A DNA stretch of 64,000 bases, from positions 1,550,001-1,614,000 of the forward strand of contig CAVRXH010000006.1 of assembly GCA_963725175.1 (NCBI GenBank), written 5' to 3'. This document shows, in pieces, positions 19,739 through 28,987 of the stretch. The stretch comes from DASUBV01 sp963725175 (lineage in GTDB: Bacteria > Actinomycetota > Actinomycetes > Streptosporangiales > Streptosporangiaceae). Each line of letters begins with the position of its first letter. Position 1 is the first letter of the stretch. The notes below the pieces were generated by a model, which was not told the origin of the DNA, did not search any database, and was given only the letters and a program-made list of their open reading frames with translations. A program made the position numbers and the translations under genes.

Positions 19739-21458
19739 TCAGGGCCGGCGCGCGGCCAGGACGGGACCGCCGGGTCCCGGCTGCTTGGCGGCGGACGCCG
19801 GGAGGGGCCGGGTTACCGCTCCTGGGCTGCCCAGTGCGGACGCCGGGAGTGGCCGGGTCGCTGTTCCTGGGCTGCCCGGTGCGGACGCCGATGCGGCGGT
19901 CGGCTCGGAGGGAACGGCCCGCGGGGCGGGAGCCGCCATGGCGGGCGCGGGATTCTCGGCGGCCGGCTGCGGGCGGGAGCGCCAGCCGGGGAGACGGCGG
20001 ATGCCGGCGAGCAGGCCGACGGCGATGACCACCTGGATGCTGACGACGGTGAGGAAGCCGTCCCGCATTCCGGTGCCGCTCCCGGCCAGGGCGATGAACA
20101 GGCTGCCCAGGGTGGCCACCCCGAGTGCCAGCGCGGTCTGCTGAGTGGTGGTCAGCACGCCGCTGGCGGCGCCGGCGGAGGCGCGCGGCACCTCGGACAG
20201 CACCACGCCGAACAGCGGGCTCATCACCAGGCCCTGACCGAGGCCGGCCACGGCCATGCCGGGCGCCAGCCAGAGCAGCGACACATGCGGCCAGCCGAGC
20301 AGCACGGCGCCGCCGAGCAGGATCAGGCCGATGCCCTGGAGCAGCGCGCCGGCGGCGAGCACCCGGGTGCCGTACCGGCTCAGCAGCCGGGAGGTGGACA
20401 GGGAAGCGAGCAGGAACGCGGCGGCCATCGGCGCCAGGCCGGCCCCGGCGACCAGCGCGCTGTCGTGCAGGCCCTGCTGGACCAGCAGGGCGTAGCAGAA
20501 CATGAAGGCGCCGAACCCGGCGAAGAACGGCAGCGCGAGCAGCAGGCCGCTGCGCATGCTGGCGTGCCGCAGCAGCGACGGCGGGACCAGCGGGACGCGG
20601 CCGTGCCGCTCCTCGCGCATCTCGATGAGCGCGAACGCGACGGCGGCGGGAATGGCGGCGGCGAGCAGCGCGATGGTCCAGGCGGGCCAGTGCAGGGACT
20701 CGCCCTCGGTCAGCGGGATGAGCAGGGCCAGCACGGCCACGCCGAGCAGCACGGTGCCGTGGTAGTCGACCCTGGCAGGGCTGTCGGACCTGGTGTCGGG
20801 CACGTAGCGGCGGGCCAGGATCAGCCCGGCGATGCCGATCGGGCACGTTGACCAGGAAGATGGGCCGCCATCCTGTGCCAGCGATGTTGGCGGAGACGAG
20901 CAGGCCGCCGAGGAGCTGGCCGGCCACGGCGGCGAGCCCGCCGGTGGCGCCGTACCGGCCCAGGGCGCGGGCGCGGCGCTCGCCGGTGGTGGCGGCCTGG
21001 ATGGTGGCGAGCACCTGGGGCACCATCAGCGCGGCGGAGGCGCCCTGCGCCGCGCGGGCGATGACCAGCACCTCGGCGGTGGGCGCCAGGCCGCACAGCA
21101 GCGAGGTCAGGGTGAAGGCGGCCATCCCGGCGAGGAACAGCCGCCTGCGGCCGAAGCTGTCGCCCAGGCGTCCGCCCAGCACGAGCAGCAGGGCGTAGGC
21201 GGAGGCGTACGCGGAGATGACGAGCTCCAGCATGGGCGCGCTGGCGTGCAGGTCGCGGTCGATGGTGGGCAGGGCCACGTTGACGATGAAGAAGTCCACC
21301 ATCGTCAGCAGCACCCCGACCAGCACGACCACGAGGCCGACAGGGCTCATCGACTGGCTCTCCGGCCGGGCGGGTCCCCGTCCGGCGGTCGCGGCCGCGG
21401 CGGGCCGGCTAGCGGCGCGCGGCACAGCCGGATCAGCGATGTTCGCGGTTTGAGGCAT
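19739..21458 (-). CDS. MFS drug exporter of the DHA2 (EmrB/QacA) family, frameshifted
   Basis: Proton-coupled membrane exporter of about 572 aa once one extra base is removed. The N-terminal part (21458 to about 20843) has VVLVGVLLTMVDFFIVNVAL, GGRLGDSFGRRRLFLAGM (motif A) and QVLATIQAATTGERRARALG. At 20841-20843 a CCC, where CC would keep the frame in FLVNVP-IGIAGLILARRYV, shifts the reading by +1, and the rest continues in frame from VPDTRSDSPARVDYHG to the stop at 19739. Fourteen helices are expected. The C-terminus is a Pro/Ser/Ala tail containing a repeated unit. It is divergent from an XRE regulator that probably controls it. Confidence 0.82.
19791..19892. repeat. 45-bp tandem repeat inside the MFS C-terminal tail
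   Basis: GCGGACGCCGGGAG recurs at 19791 and 19836, and GCGGACGCCG again at 19881, giving a 45-bp period (15 codons) coding for the repeated Pro/Ser-rich tail around TRPLPASA. It is cytoplasmic, low-complexity and probably length-variable. Confidence 0.7.
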
Positions 21459-21483
21459 GTCATCAGTTTGCCGCCGCAAACTA

Positions 21484-21528
21484 GCCAGGTACTAGAGCCT
21501 GCTTATACTGGTACTGGCGCTACCTGGC
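21484..21528. promoter_or_regulatory. Divergent promoter/operator between MFS exporter and XRE regulator
   Basis: GCCAGGTA (21484-21491) and its exact complement TACCTGGC (21521-21528) flank the 100-bp divergent region. A second dyad, ATACTG (about 21505-21510) with CAGTAT, lies inside. TATACT at 21504-21509 is a good -10 box reading toward the regulator. The regulator encoded downstream is the likely occupant. Confidence 0.5.
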
Positions 21529-21559
21529 AACAGTATGCAGAGTCTGGGAGACTAGCACC

Positions 21560-22510
21560 ATGACCACGCAGACAGCGCCGGCGAAGACCGCGGGACCCGC
21601 GCGGGCCCGGCTGAGTAACGGGGAGCTGCGCCGCAGAGAGCTGGCCGGGTTCCTGCGCAGCAGGCGGGAGCGGATCGCGCCGGAGGAGGTCGGGCTGCCG
21701 CCGGCCGCCCGGCGGCGGACGCCCGGGCTGCGCCGCGAGGAGGTCGCCACTCTCGCCGGGGTAGGCGTTACCTGGTACACCTGGCTGGAGCAGGGCCGCG
21801 ACATCAACGCCTCGCCGCAGGTGCTGGAGGCGGTGGCCAGGACCCTGCTGCTGGATCCGCACGAGCGGGAGCACCTGTTCCGGCTGGCCGAGGTGCCGGA
21901 CGGCAGCGACTCCGGGGACTGCCGGACGATCCCGGCGGATGTCCAGGTGCTGCTCGACCATCTCGTGCCCTACCCGGCCTGCGTACGCAACGCGCGCTTT
22001 GACGTGCTCGGCTGGAACTCAGCCTACGAGCGGCTGACCGGGCATGCGATCGGCGAGCTGCCGTTCCAGGAGCGGAACTCGCTGTGGCTGCTGTTCACCA
22101 GCCCGGCAACGCGCGCCGCGATCATCGACTGGGAGACGGCGACCCGCCGGATGGTGGCGGAGTACCGGGCGGCGATGGCCGAGCACGTCGCCGAGCCGGC
22201 CTGGAAGTGCCTGGTATCGCGGCTGTCTGATGCCTCGCCGGAGTTCGCCCGGCTGTGGGAGCGGCACGAGGTGGCGGCCCCGGAGAACCTGACCAAGCGA
22301 TGGCTGCACCCCGAGGCGGGGCTGCTGCACCTCAACTACACGAACCTGTGGCTGGGGCAGCGGCTCGGCACCCGGATGACCACCTACACCCCGGCTGACG
22401 AGCAGACCGCGGTGGCGCTGCGCGAGATGAGCGGGCGGCCGGCCGAGCGGCTGGCTAGGACGGCGGCGCTGGCCGCGGGCCTGCGGGACGAGGTACCGGT
22501 CCTCACCTGA
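21560..22510 (+). CDS. XRE-family regulator with MmyB-like ligand-binding domain
   Basis: 316-aa transcription factor. Residues 25-95 are the helix-turn-helix: RRRELAGFLRSRRERIAPEE, RTPGLRREEVATLAGVGVTW and YTWLEQGRDINASPQVLEAV. The remainder is the MmyB PAS-like sensor domain (VLLDHLVPYPACVRNARFDV, NSAYERLTGHAIGELPFQER, HLNYTNLWLGQRLGTRMTTY), which in the structurally known members binds fatty-acid-like ligands. In actinobacteria such genes commonly sit divergent from an exporter or oxidoreductase they regulate; here the partner is the MFS gene. Confidence 0.9.
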   Translation: MTTQTAPAKTAGPARARLSNGELRRRELAGFLRSRRERIAPEEVGLPPAARRRTPGLRREEVATLAGVGVTWYTWLEQGRDINASPQVLEAVARTLLLDPHEREHLFRLAEVPDGSDSGDCRTIPADVQVLLDHLVPYPACVRNARFDVLGWNSAYERLTGHAIGELPFQERNSLWLLFTSPATRAAIIDWETATRRMVAEYRAAMAEHVAEPAWKCLVSRLSDASPEFARLWERHEVAAPENLTKRWLHPEAGLLHLNYTNLWLGQRLGTRMTTYTPADEQTAVALREMSGRPAERLARTAALAAGLRDEVPVLT

Positions 22511-22531
22511 CGACGCGCCCGCACCTGACGA

Positions 22532-23035
22532 TCATGACCTGGCGGTGACCCGGAAGACCGGGTAGCCGGGTGCGATGGCGAGCAGCTGCTCGTCGGTGGC
22601 GTCCGGGCCGACGCCGTTGAAGAACACGCCGACCTCCATCTTCCAGCGGCGCAGGTAGGCACGCAGGATCTCCGGCTTGTCGGCGTCGGCCAGCTCGGTG
22701 GCGGTGAACTCCTCGACCCGGCGGCCGACGTGCAGCTCGCCGCCGCCCGCGACGCGCATGTTCCGCACCCACTGGGTGTGGCCGCGCGGCGCGACCAGGT
22801 ACCGGGCGCCGTCGTGGGTGAGCAGGTTGACCGGCGTGGTCCGCCACTCGCCGCTCTTGCGGCCCCGCACGTACAGCACCCGGCTGCCGAGCACGCTGAT
22901 CCCGACCTTGGTCAGCCCGGCCACCACGGAGTTGAAGAACTGGTTGGTCACTCGCCCGAAGCCGCTCTTTGGCTGGATGTTCCTGGCCGCGCTCCCGTCG
23001 CCCGTGCCGCTCGCCCCTGCCGCGTTGTCCGTCAT
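22532..23035 (-). CDS. Deazaflavin (F420)-dependent nitroreductase-family oxidoreductase (Ddn-like)
   Basis: 167-aa split-barrel protein of the Ddn/Rv3547 family. Recognisable parts are FFNSVVAGLTKVGISVLGSR, VLYVRGRKSGEWRTTPVNLL (the conserved GRKSG-RTTP cofactor loop), YLVAPRGHTQWVRNMRVAGG and a C-terminal YLRRWKMEVGVFFNGV. Relatives reduce quinones or nitro compounds with F420H2. The ATG at 23035 is the first with family similarity nearby. It is divergent from a TetR gene, with two matching operator sites in the gap, so it is probably induced by a compound that the TetR senses. Confidence 0.85.
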   Translation of the reverse strand: MTDNAAGASGTGDGSAARNIQPKSGFGRVTNQFFNSVVAGLTKVGISVLGSRVLYVRGRKSGEWRTTPVNLLTHDGARYLVAPRGHTQWVRNMRVAGGGELHVGRRVEEFTATELADADKPEILRAYLRRWKMEVGVFFNGVGPDATDEQLLAIAPGYPVFRVTARS

Positions 23036-23072
23036 CTCCGGCTCCCTCGTCCCGTCCCTGGATTGTCCTAAT

Positions 23073-23140
23073 CGAGAGCACTGCTCTCGTTCTAGATCAG
23101 TGTCGCACCGCCTCGTTCAAACTGTCAAGAGCACTGCTCT
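23073..23140. promoter_or_regulatory. Two identical TetR operator cores in the divergent Ddn-tetR promoter
   Basis: The 13-bp dyad AGAGCACTGCTCT occurs twice: at 23075-23087, extended to CGAGAGCA-c-TGCTCTCG (23073-23089), and at 23128-23140. The sites are 53 bp apart, about five helical turns, so bound repressors would lie on one face of the DNA and could close both promoters. Confidence 0.75.
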
Positions 23141-23182
23141 CTTTGTTGAACAGCGCTCTGCAATCATGGCAGACTGGCACCC

Positions 23183-23896
23183 ATGAGTCCGAGGAACGCC
23201 ACGGCCACCGCGCGGCAGCGGGCCAGGGAGCAGATCACCGCCGAGATCAAGAACGAGGCCAGGCGGCAGCTCGCGGCGGCCGGCGCGGCCCAGCTCTCGC
23301 TCCGCGCGGTGGCCAGGGAGCTTGGCATGGTCTCGTCGGCGCTGTACCGGTACTTCCCCAGCCGGGACGAGCTGCTGACCGCGCTGATCATCGATGCCTA
23401 CGACTCGCTGGGCGAGCGCGCGGAGGCCTCGGGCGCCGGGCTGCCCGCCGCCGCCGTCAGGGACCGGTGGCGGGCCTGCTGGCACGCGGTCAGGGACTGG
23501 GCGCGGGCCAGCCCGCACGAGTACGCGCTGATCTACGGCTCCCCGGTGCCCGGCTACGCGGCGCCGGAGCAGACCATCGGCCCGGCCGCGCGGGTACCCC
23601 TGGTGATCGGCGGCATCCTGGCCGACGCCTGGCCGCCGGGGCGGGCCGCCGAGCCTCGCGCGCCGCTGCCGGGTCTGCTGGCCGGGCAGGCGGACGTAGT
23701 CGCCGCGGCCATCGCCCCCGGCGTGCCAGGGCCGGTTATCGCGCACACGCTGCTGGCCTGGGCCCAGCTGTTCGGGGTGATCAGCTTCGAGCTGTTCGGC
23801 CAGCTCGTCGGCAGCGCCGACCCGGCGGACGACTTCTTCGGCTACGCGATCGGCCAGAGCGCCGACCTGATCGGCCTGCCGGCCGCCGGCCCCTGA
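23183..23896 (+). CDS. TetR-family regulator with WHG-type C-terminal domain
   Basis: 237-aa repressor. The helix-turn-helix is at about 14-62: ARQRAREQITAEIKNEARRQ, then LSLRAVARELGMVSSALYRY and FPSRDELLTALII. The C-terminal domain contains WRACWHAVRDWARASPHEYA and LIYGSPVPGYAAPEQTIGPA, hallmarks of the WHG subfamily common in actinobacteria. ATG 23183 is placed just after the double operator. It probably controls itself and the divergent Ddn-type gene; the inducer is unknown. Confidence 0.88.
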   Translation: MSPRNATATARQRAREQITAEIKNEARRQLAAAGAAQLSLRAVARELGMVSSALYRYFPSRDELLTALIIDAYDSLGERAEASGAGLPAAAVRDRWRACWHAVRDWARASPHEYALIYGSPVPGYAAPEQTIGPAARVPLVIGGILADAWPPGRAAEPRAPLPGLLAGQADVVAAAIAPGVPGPVIAHTLLAWAQLFGVISFELFGQLVGSADPADDFFGYAIGQSADLIGLPAAGP

Positions 23897-24017
23897 CCTC
23901 CCGGCCGCGAGCCGGCCGCTGATCCCCGCCGCGAGCCGGTCCCAGGCCGGGGCCCAGAGACGCGGCGGCCCGGATTCGGCGAGAATGCGGGAAACCGGAT
24001 ACCCGGAAGGACGCCCC

Positions 24018-24980
24018 ATGGACAGAACGCCGCGCTGGGGGCTCACGCTCCCCCTGCACGGGCTCTCGCTCCCCGAGCAGCGGGATATCGTCGCCGCGCT
24101 GCCGGTCCTCGGCTATACCGACGCCTGGTCGGCGGAGCTGAACGGGACCGACGCGTTCACCCCGCTGGCGCTCGCCGCGCAGTGGGCGCCGCGGCTGCGG
24201 CTGGGCACGGCGATCGCCAGCATCTACACCAGGGCGCCGGTCGCGCTCGCAGTCAGCGCCGCGACGCTGGCGGCGCTGGCGCCCGGCCGGTTCGTGATGG
24301 GCATCGGCACGTCCTCCAAGGTCGTCGTGGAGCAGTGGAACGGCATCCCGTTCGAGAAGCCCTACCAGCGGTCGCGGGACATGCTGCGGTTCCTGCGCGC
24401 GGCGCTGGCCGGGGAGAAGATCAGCGAGCGGTACGACACGTTCGCGGTGCACGGGTTCCGGCTTGACCCGGCGCCGGCCACCCCGCCGGCCCTGGCCCTC
24501 GCGGCGCTGCGGCCCGGCATGCTGGCACTGGCCGGGCGGCACGCGGACGCGGCGATCACCAACTGGCTCGCGCCCGCCGACGTGCCGAAGGTCCGCGAGG
24601 CGGCCGGGGAAGACCCCGAGCTGGTCGGCCGGGTCTTCGTCTGCCCGACCACGGACACCGAGCTGGCCAGGACGATCGGCCGCCGGGTGCTCGCGGCCTA
24701 CCTGACCGTGCCGGTGTACGCGGCGTTCCACGAGTGGCTGGGCCGGGGCGAACTGCTCGCGCCGATGCATCAGGCGTGGGTCGCCGGCGACCGGAAGGGC
24801 GCGCTGGCCGCGATCCCCGACAAGGTGGTCGATGACCTGGTGATCCACGGATCGCTTGGGCAGTGCAGGGACCGGGTGCAGGAGTACCGGGAGGCCGGCC
24901 TGGACACGCCGGTCATCGCGCTGCTGCCGGTGCCGGGCGCCGACCCCGCGGAGTCGGTCCGCCGCCTCGCCCCGGCCTAG
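24018..24980 (+). CDS. LLM-class F420-dependent oxidoreductase
   Basis: 320-aa TIM-barrel enzyme of the luciferase-like monooxygenase superfamily. Family segments are WGLTLPLHGLSLPEQRDIVA at the N-terminus, RLRLGTAIASIYTRAPVALA, FVMGIGTSSKVVVEQWNGIP and LALAALRPGMLALAGRHADA. The pattern fits the F420-using branch (Rv3093c-like) better than flavin luciferases. ATG 24018 was chosen because GGAAGGA sits 7 bases upstream; the frame is open to 23985. The substrate cannot be deduced. It stands between the TetR and the second MFS gene and may be read with them. Confidence 0.87.
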   Translation: MDRTPRWGLTLPLHGLSLPEQRDIVAALPVLGYTDAWSAELNGTDAFTPLALAAQWAPRLRLGTAIASIYTRAPVALAVSAATLAALAPGRFVMGIGTSSKVVVEQWNGIPFEKPYQRSRDMLRFLRAALAGEKISERYDTFAVHGFRLDPAPATPPALALAALRPGMLALAGRHADAAITNWLAPADVPKVREAAGEDPELVGRVFVCPTTDTELARTIGRRVLAAYLTVPVYAAFHEWLGRGELLAPMHQAWVAGDRKGALAAIPDKVVDDLVIHGSLGQCRDRVQEYREAGLDTPVIALLPVPGADPAESVRRLAPA

Positions 24981-25092
24981 GCACCCGGCCGGCGAGCCGG
25001 TCGCCTAGCCTGTCGGAAGAAATCCGGCCTGCCCGGCATTGACGCAGCGAGGCGGCGGGAGCCGCCGCGCCTGCCGCAGGGAAGGACCGATC

Positions 25093-26544
25093 GTGGCCAG
25101 CAGGGTCAGCCAGAAGGTCGCCGTCAGCGTGGTGTACGTGGCGGCGATGTTCATGACGATCATGGACGCGACGATCGTGAACGTCGCGCTGCCGACGATC
25201 GGCCGCGAGTTCAAGGTGCCGGCCACCTCGGTGGCCGGCGTGTCGATCTACTTCCTGGTCTCGCTGGCCGTGTTCATCTCCGCGTCCGGCTGGCTGGGCG
25301 ACCGGTTCGGCGGCAAGCGGGTGCTGCTCACCGCGATCGTCGTGTTCACCGTGGCCTCGGCGCTGTGCGGGATGGCCGGGTCGCTGACCGAGCTGGAGAT
25401 CTTCCGGGTGCTCCAGGGCGCCGGCGGCGGCCTGATGGCCCCGGTCGGGCTGGCGATGCTGTTCCGCGCCTTCCCGCCGGCCGAGCGGGTCCGCGCGTCC
25501 AGCATCCTGACCGTGCCCACCACGCTGGCCCCGGCGCTCGGCCCGATCGTCGGCGGACTGCTGGTCACCGAGCTGTCCTGGCGCTGGGTTTTCTACGTGA
25601 ACGTGCCGCTCGGGGCGATCGCCGTTGCCTTCGGGCTGATCTTCCTCGAAGGCGGCAACGCGCTGCGCCCAGGCCGGCTCGACGTCACCGGGTTCGTGCT
25701 GTCCGGGGCCGGGCTCGGGCTGCTGATGTACGGGGTGTCCGAGGGCCCGATCCTGCACTGGCGGTCCGGGCGGGTGCTGGCCACCATCGCGGCCGGCGTC
25801 GTGCTGCTGGCTGCCCTGGTCGTCATCGAGCTGCGCAAGGAACGGCCGCTGATCGACCTGCGGCTGCTGACCAACCGGCTGTTCGGGTCCTGCACGGGCG
25901 TGATGTTCCTGGCGTCGGCCTCGTTCATCGGGACGCTGTTCGTGGTGTCGCTGTACTTCCAGGATGGCCGGGGGCTGTCCGCGCTCGGCTCGGGGCTGAG
26001 CACGTTCCCCGAGGCCGTCGGGGTGATGGCGGGCGCGCAGCTCGCCAGCCGGGTGCTCTACCCGGTGCTCGGGCCGCGCCGCAACATCGCCATCGGGCTG
26101 GCCGGGGTGGCGGTGTCCATCGGGCTGATGAGCCTGATCGGCGCGCAGACGAGCCTGTGGTGGATGCGGCTGCTGATGTTCGCGCTCGGCGTGGCGATGG
26201 GCCAGGTCTTCGTGCCAGCCCAGGCGGCTGCGTTCGCGTCCATCTCGCAGGAGGCGACCGGGCGGGCCTCCACGGTGTTCAACGTGAGCCGGCAGCTCGG
26301 CAGCGCGGTGGGCGTGGCGGTGTTCACCACGGCCGTCGTGGCGGTCGGCGCGGTGAGCGTCGGCGCGGGCGGCGCGGTGCGGCCGAACCTGACCGCCTAC
26401 CACGTGGCGTTCCTGGTGGCGGCCGCGATCGCGGTGGCGGGCGGCCTGCTGGCGCTGACGATCCACGACGCCGACGCGGCCTCCACCATGGTCCGCCGCC
26501 CCCGCCAGGCGGGCCAGCCCGCCCAGCCCGCCGCCCGGCCCTAA
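25093..26544 (+). CDS. MFS exporter, DHA2 (EmrB/QacA) family
   Basis: 483-aa proton antiporter with 14 predicted membrane helices. The N-terminal helix is VVYVAAMFMTIMDATIVNVA, with the conserved Asp of motif D1. Motif A is SGWLGDRFGGKRVLL and motif C is PTTLAPALGPIVGGLLVTEL, the antiporter signature. GTG 25093 is preferred over the upstream ATG at 25039 because GGAAGGA lies directly upstream. It converges with nudC, with 13 bases between the stops. Its intact frame contrasts with the other DHA2 gene at 19.7-21.5 kb. Confidence 0.92.
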   Translation: MASRVSQKVAVSVVYVAAMFMTIMDATIVNVALPTIGREFKVPATSVAGVSIYFLVSLAVFISASGWLGDRFGGKRVLLTAIVVFTVASALCGMAGSLTELEIFRVLQGAGGGLMAPVGLAMLFRAFPPAERVRASSILTVPTTLAPALGPIVGGLLVTELSWRWVFYVNVPLGAIAVAFGLIFLEGGNALRPGRLDVTGFVLSGAGLGLLMYGVSEGPILHWRSGRVLATIAAGVVLLAALVVIELRKERPLIDLRLLTNRLFGSCTGVMFLASASFIGTLFVVSLYFQDGRGLSALGSGLSTFPEAVGVMAGAQLASRVLYPVLGPRRNIAIGLAGVAVSIGLMSLIGAQTSLWWMRLLMFALGVAMGQVFVPAQAAAFASISQEATGRASTVFNVSRQLGSAVGVAVFTTAVVAVGAVSVGAGGAVRPNLTAYHVAFLVAAAIAVAGGLLALTIHDADAASTMVRRPRQAGQPAQPAARP

Positions 26545-26557
26545 CCCGGCCAGTCGG

Positions 26558-27526
26558 CTACCAGCAGGCGGGCAGCTCCGCGCCGTACCAGGCGGTGATG
26601 ATCTGGTGCGCGATGGACACCGGCGGAGGCAGCCGCAGCGTGCCCCCCGCCACGGCCGCCGTCAGCTCCGCCCTGCTGTACCAGGCGGCCTCGGCGATCT
26701 CCTCGTGGTCCACGTGGAACTCCAGGCTGCCGATGGCGCTGGCCTGGAACCCGAGCATCAGGCTCTGCGGCATCGGCCACGGCTGGCTGCCCAGGTAGCG
26801 CACCGCCGTGACGGCGATGCCGGTCTCCTCGTGCACCTCGCGGGCCACCGCCTGCTCGGCGGACTCCCCCGCCTCCACGAACCCGGCCAGGATGGACACC
26901 CGGTGCTGCGGCCAGGCGGCGTTCCTGGCCAGCAGGATGCGGTCCTGCGGGTCGGTGACCAGCACGATCATCGCCGGGTCCACGCGCGGGAACTCGTCGG
27001 TGCCCTCGGCGGTGCAGCGCCGGGCCTGCCCGGCGGAGGCAGGCTCGCTTGGCGCGCCGCAGTTCGGGCAGAAATGGTGGCTGTCGTGGAAGTTGGCCAC
27101 CGCCACGGCATGCGTCATCAGCCCGGCGTCCCGGTCGGCCAGCAGCGGCCCGGCCTCGCGCAGCGCCGCCGCGCGGACCTCGGTTCCCCGGCCCGACGCG
27201 GCGGGCGGCTCGGGCAGCGGGCCCGCCACGCCGAAGTAGGCCAGGCCGCCGGCATCCACGCCGAGCAGGAACCGCACCCCGTCCGGGGCCTGGGCGGGCG
27301 GGACCAGCACGAGGCTGGCCCGCTCGCCGCCCAGGGCGACGATCGCCTTGCCGCGCTCGACGACCAGCACCTGGCTGCCGGGGTCGGCCCACGCGGCGGC
27401 CAGCCATGCCTCGTCTGCCCGGCGCTCCGCGGCCCTGTCCACCTCGCCCCTGGCCAGCGCCAGGCCGGTCAGCGTGAGCGGCGCGGGGGCGGCCACCGCC
27501 GTTAGCGGCTGGCCCGCCTCGCTCAC
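26558..27526 (-). CDS. nudC: NAD+ diphosphatase (Nudix hydrolase), NudC type
   Basis: 322-aa enzyme cleaving NAD(H) to NMN(H) and AMP, and in E. coli removing NAD caps from RNA. The Nudix box is complete: GFVEAGESAEQAVAREVHEE followed by TGI. The NudC signature SQPWPMPQSLMLGF follows it. The zinc ribbon in front is degenerate: the first pair FCPNCG is present, but the second reads RRCTAEG with a single Cys, so zinc may be lost or differently bound. GTG 27526 overlaps the stop of the M20 dipeptidase gene (GTGA), hence coupled translation. Confidence 0.92.
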   Translation of the reverse strand: MSEAGQPLTAVAAPAPLTLTGLALARGEVDRAAERRADEAWLAAAWADPGSQVLVVERGKAIVALGGERASLVLVPPAQAPDGVRFLLGVDAGGLAYFGVAGPLPEPPAASGRGTEVRAAALREAGPLLADRDAGLMTHAVAVANFHDSHHFCPNCGAPSEPASAGQARRCTAEGTDEFPRVDPAMIVLVTDPQDRILLARNAAWPQHRVSILAGFVEAGESAEQAVAREVHEETGIAVTAVRYLGSQPWPMPQSLMLGFQASAIGSLEFHVDHEEIAEAAWYSRAELTAAVAGGTLRLPPPVSIAHQIITAWYGAELPACW

Positions 27527-28932
27527 CGCCGCGCCGTCAGGTCGCCGGCCACGGCGGCCAGCTCGTCCCACAGATACGCGACGGACTGCGCGCCCTTCAG
27601 CAGCAGGCTCATCTCCACCTTCTCGTTGGGCGCGTGAATCCGGTCAGAGTCCAGGCCGACCGCGATGAAGACCAGCGGCGCGCGCAGGATGTCGGCCAGG
27701 TCGGCTTCCGGGCCGCTGCCACCCTCCCGGGTGAACAGCACCTCCTTGCCGAACGCCCGCTCCATCGCCCGCCTGCCCGCCTGCACGGCGGCGGAGTCCG
27801 GCGGCGAGAACGAGGCCCGCACCCCGTTGCCCTTGGAGCTCACGGTGGCGGTGATGCCCGCAGGGACGTGCTCGCGCACGTACTCGCGCAGCATCTGCAC
27901 GGCCTCCAGCGGGTCCTGGTCGGCGACCAGCCGGAACGACAGCTTGGCGTGCGCGGTGGCCGGGATGATGGTCTTCGGGCCGGCCCCGGTGTGGCCGCCC
28001 CACACCCCGTTCACCTCGGCGGTCGGCCGCGCCCACAGCCGCTCCAGGGTGGAGAAGCCAGCCTCGCCGGACGCCGCGCCGCTGTTGCCCGCGTCGGCCA
28101 GCCACGCTTTTTCCTCGAACGGCAGCTTCGCTACCGCCTCCCGCTCGGCTGCGGTCAGCGGCAGCACCCGGTCATAGAAGCCCGGCAGGGTGACCCGTCC
28201 TTCGGCGTCGTGCAGCCCGGCGAGCAGGCCGGCCAGCGCGTGCAGCGGGTTCGGCACGCCGCCGCCGAACGAGCCGGAGTGCAGGTCGCGCTCGGGGCCG
28301 CGCAGGTCGATCTGGGCATCGATGAGGCCGCGCATGCCCAGGCACATGGACGGCACGTCGGCGGCCCACATGGAGGTGTCGGTGACCACGATCACGTCGC
28401 AGGCCAGCTCGTCGCGGCGGGCACGCAGCAGCGCGGGGAAATGCGGCGAGCCCGACTCCTCCTCGCCCTCGATCAGCAGCTTCAGGGTGACCGGCGGCGC
28501 CGACGTGCCCGCCGCCGCCATGCCGGCCCGTGCGCCGAGGACATGGAACAGCATCTGGCCCTTGTCGTCGGAGGCGCCCCTGGCCAGGAGCTGGCCGTCC
28601 CGCACGGCCGGCTCGAACGGCGGGCTGTCCCACTGCTCAAGCGGCTCAACCGGCTGCACGTCGTGATGCCCGTAGACCAGCACGACCGGCGCGTCCGGGT
28701 CCGCGGCCGGCCATTGCGCGAACACCGCGGGCATGCCCTCGCCGTCGCCAGTCGCCCAGATCTCCGCCTGCGGGAAGCCGGACGCGCGCAGGTACCCGGT
28801 GATCCACTCCGCCGACCGCCGGACGTCGCCATGCCGGGCTGGATCTCCCGATATGGACGGGATTCGCAGCCACTCCTTCAGCGCGGTGAAGAAGTCCTCT
28901 GCGTTGTCGTCTACGAACTGGCGGACGTCCAT
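27523..28932 (-). CDS. M20-family metallodipeptidase
   Basis: 469-aa di-zinc peptidase of the M20/M25/M40 family. Metal and catalytic residues are visible: GHHDVQP (His89, Asp91), RGASDDKGQ (Asp122/123), IEGEEESGSP (the Glu pair near 157-158), VTDTSMW and the C-terminal IHAPNEK. The dimerisation domain lies between (GGVPNPLHALAGLLAGLHDA ... GVWGGHTGAGPKTIIPATAH). It is likely a cytosolic dipeptidase acting in peptide turnover. It is coupled to nudC downstream, and the ABC1 gene begins the upstream operon segment, 55 bases away. Confidence 0.92.
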   Translation of the reverse strand: MDVRQFVDDNAEDFFTALKEWLRIPSISGDPARHGDVRRSAEWITGYLRASGFPQAEIWATGDGEGMPAVFAQWPAADPDAPVVLVYGHHDVQPVEPLEQWDSPPFEPAVRDGQLLARGASDDKGQMLFHVLGARAGMAAAGTSAPPVTLKLLIEGEEESGSPHFPALLRARRDELACDVIVVTDTSMWAADVPSMCLGMRGLIDAQIDLRGPERDLHSGSFGGGVPNPLHALAGLLAGLHDAEGRVTLPGFYDRVLPLTAAEREAVAKLPFEEKAWLADAGNSGAASGEAGFSTLERLWARPTAEVNGVWGGHTGAGPKTIIPATAHAKLSFRLVADQDPLEAVQMLREYVREHVPAGITATVSSKGNGVRASFSPPDSAAVQAGRRAMERAFGKEVLFTREGGSGPEADLADILRAPLVFIAVGLDSDRIHAPNEKVEMSLLLKGAQSVAYLWDELAAVAGDLTARR

Positions 28933-28987
28933 CTGTTTCCCTTCACGGGCCTTACGTCACGGGTCGCGCGATGCCTGGGTGAGCACT

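Noticed and set aside
19508..20851. 447-aa plus-strand open frame over the MFS gene
   Set aside because: The minus strand encodes a clear DHA2 exporter; the plus frame is repetitive and domain-free.
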